The notes under the pieces: model-generated
Seen by the model: only the letters and a program-made list of their open reading frames with translations
What the model was told of the DNA's origin: nothing
Database searches by the model: none
Position numbers and translations under genes: made by a program
Part shown: piece after piece, positions 42,401 to 51,333 of the stretch
Layout of the letters: every line of letters begins with the position of its first letter
How positions within the stretch are numbered: the stretch's first letter is position 1
Assembly (NCBI RefSeq): GCF_021917145.1
Contig: NC_061072.1
Location: forward strand, 14,238,742-14,302,741
Length of the DNA: 64,000 nucleotides
From: Hypomesus transpacificus
Taxonomy: Eukaryota; Chordata; Actinopteri; Osmeriformes; Osmeridae
Direction: 5' to 3'

Positions 42401-45045
42401 CCCACAGGTCTGATGCAATCCAAGGGGGGGGGGGGGGGGTTTGAGTTCTCCAGAGTTGAGAGCAGGTCATCTCGAGGTCCTGATGATATACGGGGTGGGG
42501 TCTTCAAGGGGAAGGGGAGAGGGTAAGACCACTCCTAGGTCAGATGATGTAAAGGGGCAGATGGGCTCCAAGGAGAAGGGGGCATCCAGTGAGAAGGGGG
42601 GGGGGGGGGCAGAGTCTCCAGGGGAAGGGGGCATCCAGTGAGAAGGGGGGGGGGGGGGGCAGGGTCTCCAGGGGAAGGGGGCATATTATCCATAGTAAGA
42701 ACTGTCCGGTCTGACTCGTCCTGAAGCAGAGAAGAGTTATGTTCCCAGCATCACCTTATCTCCCAAGTTGACACTTTTACTCCCATGAGCTGACTAGCTC
42801 ATTGTGCTCACACCAGTCCCTGAGCGTCACAAACTCGCCTCCCAAGTCAGTTTGCCTGACATCTGCATTCTTGTCCACACACCAAAGTTACATTTCAATG
42901 TTTCTTATCTGTTACTTTATTAAATCAATTGATCACATTCAATATTTGTATCTTAGTTATTAGCATTACAAAACATGTGTGTTTACATATTCATATTAGA
43001 TATTGATTGGTATAGCAGCATTGATCAGCAGTATAATGCTATCATTTCCTCACAATCCCTCCTTTGACACCACTATGTGGTGTCAACATTAAAACTGGAT
43101 ATTTTAAAGTTTCATGGATCCCTCCTTTCACACCCTCTAAAGGGTGTGACAACACAAATTCAAAATATACCAGTCTGGCAGTAAAGGCAAATCAGTTGTT
43201 AACTAGGTTAAACATGCGTAAAACACTTAAGCAATGAACCAAAATACAGTCAAACTAGATGTTAAAATGCAAAATCAGTCGATAACTAGGTTAAACATGC
43301 GCATATGGTCATCAAAACAGTCAAAATTTAATATTTTTAAAGTTTTCATGGATCCCTCCTTTCACACCCTTTAAAGGGTGTGACTACACAAATTTAAAAT
43401 ATTATGAACCTGTGTGAGCAAACAATGGAGGTTAGTTCAGATGAGCAATAAGAAACAGTCAGTCAGATTACAGGAAGATATATATGACTTTTTTTTTTTT
43501 TCTAGAACTCACCCTCCTTTCACACCCTCTAAAGGGTGTGACGCCTTACGATCAGTCAATCTGTTAAACAGAACATTAAAAGAGTCAATACATGTAGAAA
43601 GAAACTGTTAATTCGGACAGGATATTTTAAAGTTTTCATGGAATCCCTCCTTTCACACCCTTTAAAGGGTGTGACAACTAACACAAAATTTAAAATATCC
43701 CGTTAAGGAACACAATGCTTAGAACGATAATAATGAGACTATGCAGCGTTATGGCCAAGTGGTGTGGACACACTGGACACAGTGGGAAAACCCTAATGAT
43801 GTTATAGGGGAAAACCCACCGTCACTCCACAGAGTGGACATTCGACATCCATGTACCCACGGCAGACCTGAACATACTCACAGGTCCCCTTCACCACATA
43901 CATACAACTGTAGCCAAGCTTTTAGAATTGTAATAAAATAAATTTGAGAACATTGAATAACAATCAAACTGGATATTACTGATTAAGATATGTCCCAGTG
44001 TAAATAAGGACGTGATTAGTGAAAGTAAAGGGGTTCAAAAGATAATGCCGTGAGGAAAGAGAACATGGCCCTAGCGACAGCCGTCGCTCCAGTCCTGTCC
44101 ACTTGTAGCCTCACAGAAACGCTCGATCTCTGAGTGAACTTCAAATTCCACAATTTCCTCCAGATAACACTGTGCCTGCTGCCCTAGATTGGCTGCAAGT
44201 GTGAAGGTTCGACTATAATTTGTGATGCCAGCTTCTCGAAATATTCTGCTTGTGCTGGATACTGTTCTTTTATTTCCTCCTTGTTTATGCACTGCAGCGA
44301 TCCTGCAAACACAAGTTTGTATTCTTCCTCAGTTAATGCCACTCTTCTGTTGGTTGTGGGGTCTTTTTTACCGCTGCCTTCTTTAAACCCAGTATCTGGG
44401 TTGACTGTGTATTTGGTCTGCCACCAGTCTAATATTTTATAACCTGGCCTTAATTCAACGTGCGATGGACGCCACTCCATTTGTCCTCTCCTTAAAGACA
44501 CATAAACATAACTTTTTCTTGTTTGAAACAGACATAAAACAAACATGACAGATACATATAGGCAACATAAGGCAAACATAACAGACACACACAGATAGCA
44601 AGGTCACGTCTGACCATAAATACTTGTTGTTCCACCACTGGTTGGAATCAAACAATAACAGCTGTAGTAATGCCATGTACCACTAGTCGGAGCCAGACAA
44701 AATAGAACTGCAATAATATAATCCACCACCAGTCGGAGCCACAGACAAAACACAACTGCAATAATATAATCCACCACCAGTCGGAGCCACAGACAAAACA
44801 CAACTGCAATAATATAATCCACCACCAGTCGGAGCCACAGACAAAACACAACTGCAATAATATAATCCACCACCAGTCGGAGCTCACCAACCACCCAACT
44901 GCCACCAGCCGGATCCAGGCTAGTAACAGCTGCAACCCACTGTCACCAGTCAATGCCAACCACCAAAATAATTGTAATAGCGCTTACCTGTTGCTGGTCG
45001 TAGCTGTGGGTAGAGTCTCAAAGATCCACACATACACATCAGTAT

Positions 45046-45097
<52 letters not shown>

Positions 45098-45899
45098 AGG
45101 AGTTTAGTTGGCACCGGTAGGTCTCAGCTCCTTGACCAGAGAGAGGTAAAGAGAGAGAGAGACATAGAGAGAGAGAGAGAGAGAGAGAGTGTGTGTAGTG
45201 CAAGAGAGGGGAGGGGAGGAGAGGGGTGGGGAGGTGTGTGAAGGGAGAGAGTGTGTGAGAGGGGAGTGGTGGGGAGGTGAGGTGTGTGAAGGGAGAGACG
45301 AGAGGGTGTGTGAGAGGGGAGGGGTTGGAGGGGAGGGGTTGGGAGTTGAGGGGAGGTGTGTGAAGGGAGAGAGTGTGTGAGGGGGGGAGGGGAGGGGAGA
45401 GAGGAGAGGAGGGGGGAGGAGAGGAGAGGGGAGGTGGGGAGAGCGAGAGAGAGAGGGCGAGAGTGAGAGAGTGTGTGAGAGGGTAGGGGTTGGAGGGGTA
45501 GGGAGTTGAGGGGAGATGTGTGAAGGGAGAGGAGAGGAGAAAGGAGAGGAGAGGAGTGGAGAGGGGAGGAGAGGAGAGGGGAGGAGAGGAGAGGAGAGGG
45601 GAAGGGAAGGGAGGGGAGGTGTGTGAAGGGAGAGTGTGTGAGAGGGGAGGGGTGAGAGGAGAGGAGAGGGGAGGGGAAAGGTGCGAGGGGAGAGATACAC
45701 ATTATTAACCCAACAATGCTAAGAGATAGCGAGAGAGAGAGAGAGAGAGAGCGAGAGAAAGGGAGAGAGAGAGAGCTTGTCTAAAATGCGCCATGCTCGA
45801 ACCTCGGCATGGCCCCATCCCGACAATGCAATAGAGAGAAAGGGAGAGAGAGCAAGAAAGGGAGAGATACACATTATTAACCCAACAATGCTAAGAGAT

Positions 45900-45938
<39 letters not shown>

Positions 45939-48496
45939 AAGGGAGAGAGAGAGAGCTTGTCTAAAATGCGCCATGCTCGAACCTCGGCATGGCCCCATCC
46001 CGACAATGCAATAGAGAGAGAAAGGGAGAGAGAGCAAGAAAGGGAGAGATACACATTATTAACCCAACAATGCTAAGAGATAGCGAGAGAGAGAGAGCGA
46101 GAGAAAGGGAGAGAGAGAGAGCTTGTCTAAAATGCGCCATGCTCGAACCTCGGCATGGCCCCATCCCGACAATGCAATAGAGAGAAAGGGAGAGAGAGCA
46201 AGAAAGAGAGAGAGTCTGCTTGTGAAATGTGCCCTGCTCGAACCTCGGCATAGCCCATTCCAGCAATGCAGTAGATAGGGAGAAAGAGAGAGAAAGCAAG
46301 AAAAAGAGGTTTGCTACTCCTTAAATCTCCACAAACATATTATTTACGTCTATCTCAAACAGCCAGGTGCTCCCGTCACAGTGCCGCATTCTGCCGGACC
46401 CCACCTCGTTTTCCAATAGACACACTTAGAAACAGCCAGGTGTTCCCGTCACAGTGTGACCACTGCCAGGCAACGCCCCGTACCACGTAGAAACTGCCGA
46501 GCGCTCCTGTCACAGTGCCACATTCTGCCAGACCTCACCTCGTTTCACAATAGACACAATTAGAAACAGCCAGGTGTTCCCGTCAGTGTGACCACTGCCA
46601 GGCAACGCCCCGTACCACGTAGAAACTGCCGAGCGCTCCTGTCACAGTGCCACATTCTGCCAGACCTCACCTCGTTTCACAATTACAAATGTATCATTGA
46701 GTTTGCATCAACGTTAATCTCTCTATGGACAATTTGATTCAAAGTGTGCAGCCCAGAGTCACAGTACAGTGCAGTTTAAAGACACTCACTCCTAAAAGCT
46801 AAAGTCCTAAGCTATGCAGATTTCGTTTAAACAGGCTCTGCTTACCTTATTTTTGTGGATATCCAAGTGAGTGTCAGTGAACCACAGCTGTCCCGCTCCT
46901 GCCGGCTGGGGTCCCCTTCTCAGGGACCTCTCGTCCAGATCTCTCACCCAGGCACGTCGGAAGGTCACCAATTGTTAATGATAGTGTAAACTGGGTGTTG
47001 AGAGGAAGAATGATACACGGTTAAGCATCGGACCATGTTACTTGTAGTTTAATTAGTAATGATGCAATCACAAGATACACAATGAAAACAACACACCAAG
47101 ATGTCCGTAGTCTAGTACAATGAATCAGTCGATGATGCAAAAGCAGTCGTCCCACCAAAACAGAGTATAAGACTAGAACGAACGAAGGCCTTCGTTGAGA
47201 AAGTGGTCGTGACAGAATATCAGAGAAAGTTCTGCCCCTCCCAAGTTCTGTCTCCCCGCCCTTGGGAGACAGATCTTGTACTCCCCAGAGAGGGAGGTCT
47301 GGTGAGTGGCCATTGGTCAGGAGACCTTGGGGTGGCTATTGTTAACCAATTAAATGTCCAGGGCGTTCATGCTGGCGCAAGGTGGGCAGTCCACGGACCT
47401 GGTGATGTTAGGAGAGGGAGGGGGCAGAGAAGACCCACAGGTCTGGTGTTGTTCAGGGAGGGGGGTGGACAAGACCCACAGGTCTGATGCAATCCAAGGG
47501 GGGGGGGGGGGGGGTTTGAGTTCTCCAGAGTTGAGAGCAGGTCATCTCGAGGTCCTGATGATATACGGGGTGGGGTCTTCAAGGGGAAGGGGAGAGGGTA
47601 AGACCACTCCTAGGTCAGATGATGTAAAGGGGCAGATGGGCTCCAAGGAGAAGGGGGCATCCAGTGAGAAGGGGGGGGGGGGGGGCAGAGTCTCCAGGGG
47701 AAGGGGGCATCCAGTGAGAAGGGGGGGGGGGGGGGGCAGGGTCTCCAGGGGAAGGGGGCATATTATCCATAGTAAGAACTGTCCGGTCTGACTCGTCCTG
47801 AAGCAGAGAAGAGTTATGTTCCCAGCATCACCTTATCTCCCAAGTTGACACTTTTACTCCCATGAGCTGACTAGCTCATTGTGCTCACACCAGTCCCTGA
47901 GCGTCACAAACTCGCCTCCCAAGTCAGTTTGCCTGACATCTGCATTCTTGTCCACACACCAAAGTTACATTTCAATGTTTCTTATCTGTTACTTTATTAA
48001 ATCAATTGATCACATTCAATATTTGTATCTTAGTTATTAGCATTACAAAACATGTGTGTTTACATATTCATATTAGATATTGATTGGTATAGCAGCATTG
48101 ATCAGCAGTATAATGCTATCATTTCCTCACACTACCTCAATACCAATAAGTTGACAAAAATGCCCAACTTTGAACAGTTTGGAAACACTTGTAGCAGCAT
48201 TTTTATGTAAAACAAACGACACGATGTTGCTTGTCAATGCTGTGACACATTGCATTGGCAAAACTCACGTCTTAATGTTTGTTTTAGAACTAAATCATTG
48301 GATAGACTACCGTGGACCGCGTTGAAGTACGGGATGCTATCGTCTCTAATACCGTGTTGATTTAGCTACACGTCGAGAATAACATAGTCCAACTGTTGCC
48401 GTAACTCTAACCTGGACAACTGAAATATTGTCTGAAGATTTAAAAGTCTCCTAGTGAATAAGTGTAGCTACCTACCTCCGAATATACGATCCCCAT
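39475..48496 (-). CDS. ankrd22: Ankyrin repeat domain protein 22
   Basis: A small ankyrin-repeat membrane protein; its cellular role is not well settled. Six coding exons on the minus strand: 48476-48496, 40939-41130, 40415-40522, 40134-40211, 39803-39901, 39475-39552. They sum to 576 bp and 191 aa, the human length. Exon 1 encodes only MGIVYSE and is found by homology and a clean donor (GAG|GTAGGT). Ankyrin signatures: GDTPIIAACRRGN (exon 2), RTCLHYAA (exon 3), GNTALHYACQRKS (exon 5) and ETPLDIARRL (exon 6). A hydrophobic segment at about residues 91-108 (LMIAILMPILLIGYLIL) interrupts the repeat series, as in the human protein. Intron 1 is 7.3 kb, of which 6.2 kb is one LTR element transcribed in the same direction as the gene. 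Confidence 0.94.
41899..43054 (-). repeat. 3' LTR (element sense)
   Basis: 1156 bp. In element sense it begins TGTGAGGAAATG and ends CCTTAACA. It contains an AATAAAG on the element strand in the AT-rich part (about 42920) and three G-rich stretches (plus strand) near 42425, 42597 and 42644. The TG...CA ends are intact. Confidence 0.9.
43055..43680 (-). repeat. Five copies of a hairpin plus polypurine module
   Basis: Each copy reads on the plus strand CCCTCCTTT followed by an inverted repeat. Stems: 43064-43073/43077-43086 (TTGACACCAC/GTGGTGTCAA), 43128-43136/43141-43149, 43362-43370/43375-43383, 43520-43528/43533-43541 and 43653-43661/43666-43674 (all TCACACCCT/AGGGTGTGA, loops CTAA or TTAA). 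In element sense, each is a hairpin followed by AAAGGAGGG. The copy touching the LTR is the expected polypurine primer. Three copies share a preceding TTTTAAAGTTTTCATGG-like block. Confidence 0.9.
44184..44480 (-). CDS. Unidentified 98-aa ORF of the LTR element
   Basis: I do not recognise this protein. It begins at an ATG at 44480, just after an acceptor-like TTTAAG|GAG on the element strand. It is hydrophilic and Lys/Glu-rich, with Trp-containing motifs near the start (MEWRP, ILDWW) and no membrane segment or signal. A second open stretch in another frame (44071-44292) overlaps its end, so the gene may be frameshifted or have overlapping frames. It is the only non-repetitive frame in the interior. 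It could be a remnant of a structural or accessory gene, or captured host sequence. Confidence 0.45.
   Translation of the reverse strand: MEWRPSHVELRPGYKILDWWQTKYTVNPDTGFKEGSGKKDPTTNRRVALTEEEYKLVFAGSLQCINKEEIKEQYPAQAEYFEKLASQIIVEPSHLQPI
44685..44890 (-). repeat. 48-bp tandem repeat inside the LTR element
   Basis: Four copies beginning AGTCGGAGCCACAGACAAAA, at 44731, 44779, 44827 and 44875, exactly 48 bp apart, with a diverged copy upstream. The unit is a multiple of three, so one minus-strand frame stays open as a 16-residue repeat (LRLVVDYIIAVVFCLW). Confidence 0.93.
45045..46300 (-). repeat. GA-rich leader region with repeated non-GA cores
   Basis: GAGAGA and GGGGAGG purine tracts fill 45045-45700. 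From 45700 to 46300 a unit of 165-180 bp recurs. Each copy joins GA tracts to a core with the inverted repeat GCCATGC/GCATGGC around TCGAACCTCG (45790-45813, 45970-45993, 46136-46159). A fourth, mismatched core lies at about 46230. Confidence 0.9.
46340..46690 (-). repeat. Tandem repeat of about 60-180 bp in the element leader
   Basis: Blocks containing CAGCCAGGTGYTCCCGTCAC, CTGCCAGGCAACGCCCCGTA and GCCACATTCTGCCAGACC recur two to three times in the same order. Confidence 0.85.
46845..46847 (-). other. Candidate major splice donor of the LTR element
   Basis: On the element strand the sequence is AATAAG|GTAAGC with GT at 46845-46844, about 107 nt downstream of the primer-binding site, where retroviral leaders usually have their donor. 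A second strong donor, CAACAG|GTAAGCG, lies at 44987-44986. Confidence 0.5.
46953..46970 (-). other. Primer-binding site of the LTR element
   Basis: Two bases inside the 5' LTR the element strand reads TGGTGACCTTCCGACGTG. From memory it resembles the complement of the vertebrate tRNA-Trp 3' end (TGGTGACCCCGACGTG) with two extra bases. The match needs checking. Confidence 0.6.
46973..48131 (-). repeat. 5' LTR (element sense)
   Basis: 1159 bp, nearly identical to the other LTR, with longer G runs and T in place of G close to the inner edge (TTAATG against TTAAGG). Confidence 0.9.
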
Positions 48497-48959
48497 GTCT
48501 CCACTTCTTCAATGACGTATAGGCTCTCCAGAGAAAGGACACAAATGTGTATTCAGAACAATCCCGGACTCCAGACACCTTGCTTTCAATAGTCAATTAA
48601 ACTGTATTTATTTTAAAGAAAGTAAACACAGACGTGTCTCAGGAACAATAGTGAAGTATAACTTCCTCTAAGGGCTTCAAAGATGATCCCTGCTTTGGTA
48701 ATGTGTATCCGAAGTATAGAGTGTGGAATGTACGCGACTTTCAGTGGTGAGTCAACAATGTGGTGTAGGATCGTGTAATTATTGTGACACAGCTATCCTG
48801 GCTGGATCCTGGCTACCTTCTATATGCAGTAGTTAGTCATCTTTCGACTTTCCTGTTTGGATGGGATAAGTGGTTTAATTAACCTGAGTCTCCTACGAGT
48901 CCAACCAATCCGTGTGTGTTCCGGGGATGGGGTCACTTTTAATTAACTTTTATCCATTA

Positions 48960-49050
48960 TGCATATGTTAAAAAAGATCTAGCATCAGAATCAGAAAGGG
49001 ATTTATTTGCCATGAAAGTTTGCACAGACAAGGAATTCACTTTGGCAGGA
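48960..49050 (+). repeat. Short dispersed repeat fragment next to the LINE
   Basis: The piece with CAGAAAGGGATTTATTTGCC and TTGCACAGACAAGGAATTC resembles a common fish interspersed sequence of the same wording. It abuts the truncated LINE, and its class is not clear to me. Confidence 0.4.
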
Positions 49051-49054
49051 ATAG

Positions 49055-50835
49055 GTCTTCAAACAGGCCAGAGTTACCCCTTTACTCAAAAAACCCTCCC
49101 TTAACCCTGCCGTCCTCCAGAACTACAGACCGGTATCATTGTTGCCCTTCTTTTCTAAAACAATTGAACGTGCTGTATCTAACCAACTGTCTAACTTCCT
49201 TTCTCAGAACAACCTGCTCGACCCCAACCAATCGGGCTTCAAGACCGGCCACTCCACAGAGACTGCCCTCCTTTCAGTCACCACTGCCCTCCAGTCTGCC
49301 AGAGCGGCTTCCAGGTCATCCGTCATCATTCTGCTGGACCTTTCTGCGGCGTTTGATACGGTTAACCACCAGATCCTGCTCTCCAGACTTTCTGAGATGG
49401 GCATCACTGGCACTGCACTCCAGTGGATCTCATCCTACCTGTCGGGAAGATCCTACCAGGTCTCCTGGGGAGGCAAACTGTCAGGCCCACGCCAGCTCTC
49501 CACTGGTGTCCCACAGGGCTCCGTCCTTGGTCCCCTCCTCTTCTCTCTGTACACCACCTCACTTGGACCAATCATCACCTCCCATGGCTTCTCCTACTAC
49601 TGCTACGCTGACGACACGCAGCTGTACCTGTCATTCCCTCCGACCGATCCGGGGATCTCAGCTAGGATTGAGGCCTGCCTCGCAGACATCTCCGCCTGGA
49701 TGACTGAGCACCACCTCCAGCTGAACCTTGCCAAAACGGAACTTCTCATCATCCCGGCCAAACCCTCCATCTCCCATGACTTCTCAATAACCCTGGGATC
49801 TGCGACGGTGACCCCCTCATCCTCTGCCAGGAACCTTGGGGTTACCATGGATGACGAGCTCTCCCTCACGGCCCACATTGCTGCGGTCTCCCGGTCGTGT
49901 AGATTCACCCTTTACAACATCCGGAAGATCAGGAGATACCTGTCTGAGCACTCCACCCAGCTGCTTGTCCAAGCACTTGTCCTCTCCAAGTTGGACTACT
50001 GCAACTCGCTGCTCGCCGGTCTCCCATCATGCGCAACCCGCCCTCTTCAGAGGATTCAGAACGCAGCGGCCCGTCTGGTCTACAATCTACCCAGACGCTC
50101 CCACGTTACCCCGCTCCTCATCTCCCTCCACTGGCTACCCATAACGGCCCGCATCAGATTCAAGACCCTGGTACTGACCTTCCGAGCAGTGAACGGGACT
50201 GCGCCCGACTACATCAAGTCTCTCCTGCAGCCTTACACCCCCACCCGCCACCTACGGTCTTCTTCAGACAACCGCCTGGTGGTCCCACCTCTCAAGACTG
50301 CCCGGTCCCAGCACAAGCTCTTCTTCTGCCTGGCACCCCAGTGGTGGAATCAACTCCCCACCTCCATCAGAGACACGGACTGTCTCTCCACCTTCAAGAG
50401 AAGGCTCAAGACACACTTGTTCCGGGAGTACAATGGTACTTAGGAATGGTTTGCTGAACCCAACGCTAGTTTCCTCAAGGTTCACAATGACTCTTGCTTA
50501 GACTGTTGCTCTTGTTGGTTAGTGGTAGCTGATTTAAACTGTTGTATTCTTTTTTAGTTAATCCTATTTTATTGCTTTCCTACAGGTACACCTGCACTTA
50601 GAGATTAATGTTGTGTAATTTTTAACTTGTTTAACTACATGCTCTTATGGTTTCTTCCCTTTAGCACTATTTTTTGGTTGTTCACAATATGTACTTCTTG
50701 TTTTTGACTACCCGCAATGCTGTGGGGCTATCTTGTTGTTATTATCAGTGACCTATGCACTTTGTGAAGCTCTCTCTTGGAAGTCGCTTTGGATAAAAGC
50801 GTCTTCTAAATGAATAAATGTAAATGTAAATAGGT
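49055..50835 (+). mobile_element. L2-like LINE, 5' truncated, with open reverse transcriptase
   Basis: The frame from at least 49139 to 50443 (434 codons, open further upstream) encodes the C-terminal part of a non-LTR reverse transcriptase. It shows the palm motif LLDLSAAFDTVNH, the SGVPQGSVLGPLLF-type motif (here STGVPQGSVLGPLLF), the catalytic YADDTQLY and the thumb/C-terminal HWLPITARIRFK. No endonuclease domain is present, so it is 5' truncated. The 3' UTR ends in GTCGCTTTGGATAAAAGCG and an AAATGTAAATG tail shared with the SINEs here. No internal stop is seen, so the insertion looks fairly recent. It lies between the divergent ankrd22 and stambpl1 promoters. Confidence 0.92.
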
Positions 50836-51273
50836 GCATACAATAAACATATAGGAACCTCTAATTAAAATATGTGGACTATATACTAAGGGTACATAAA
50901 CTAGCAGTACTGGTAGTAACTGTAATTACATGGTAATTATGGTTGAATGACAACAGATTTAAGATCGACCTAGGTTTATCCCATTGGTCCAAATGCTGCG
51001 GTTCCACTAAACTGAACTGTGCATGTTCAGGTTATGTTCAGATAGAGGAATTATGTAGGGCCTACGCCATCTAGCGAAAACTAACTTAATTTATGCAGTG
51101 TAATTTTCTATCTTGATCACCATCTTTGTCGGGATTAGCAGCCAATGTAGGCTAATTGTAGGTTAGGATTGCCTTTCAGATAAATAATTCGTCCTTGCCC
51201 CCGCGTAGTAGTTTATGTGATTTTCTTTCCCCACAGACCCCGGCCTTGAATGTCGATATTATGGTCCATGTGG

Positions 51274-51333
51274 CCAATCAGCGCTCGGTTTTTTGTAGCC
51301 TACAATGGCGCTGCGCGACCGCCTTTTTTATAA
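51274..51333 (+). promoter_or_regulatory. stambpl1: Candidate stambpl1 promoter (CCAAT and TATA)
   Basis: A CCAAT (51274-51278, GGCCAATCAGCG) is followed 50 bp later by TTTTTTATAAGG (TATAA 51329-51333). Downstream donors that could close a non-coding first exon are AAAG|GTAGGC (51695) and ACTG|GTGAGC (51881). The link to stambpl1 is inferred from position. Confidence 0.4.

Larger units (their letters stand above)
41899..48131 (-). mobile_element. Non-autonomous LTR retroelement, full length, very young
   Basis: Two long terminal repeats (41899-43054 and 46973-48131) bound a 3.9-kb interior. The whole is flanked by the 4-bp duplication CTAC (41895-41898 and 48132-48135). Orientation is minus: beside the right LTR is a TGG-starting primer-binding site, beside the left LTR an AAAGGAGGGAT polypurine tract. 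LTRs begin TG and end CA. The copies are almost identical by eye: one substitution near the edge and length changes in G runs. No gag, protease, reverse transcriptase, integrase or env was recognised. The plan resembles the LARD class known from plants, or a heavily deleted retrovirus-like element. It must be mobilised in trans, if it moves at all. Confidence 0.9.

Noticed and set aside
42129..42413. 94-codon frame repeated identically at 47203
   Set aside because: It lies inside each LTR and reads antisense to the element. Identity of the copies only reflects LTR identity.
45104..45702. Two overlapping frames of over 190 codons
   Set aside because: Ser/Leu/Pro low-complexity translations of the GA-rich tract.
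41899..48131. Plus-strand orientation of the LTR element
   Set aside because: No TGG primer site follows the left LTR and no purine tract precedes the right one. Both are present in the minus orientation.
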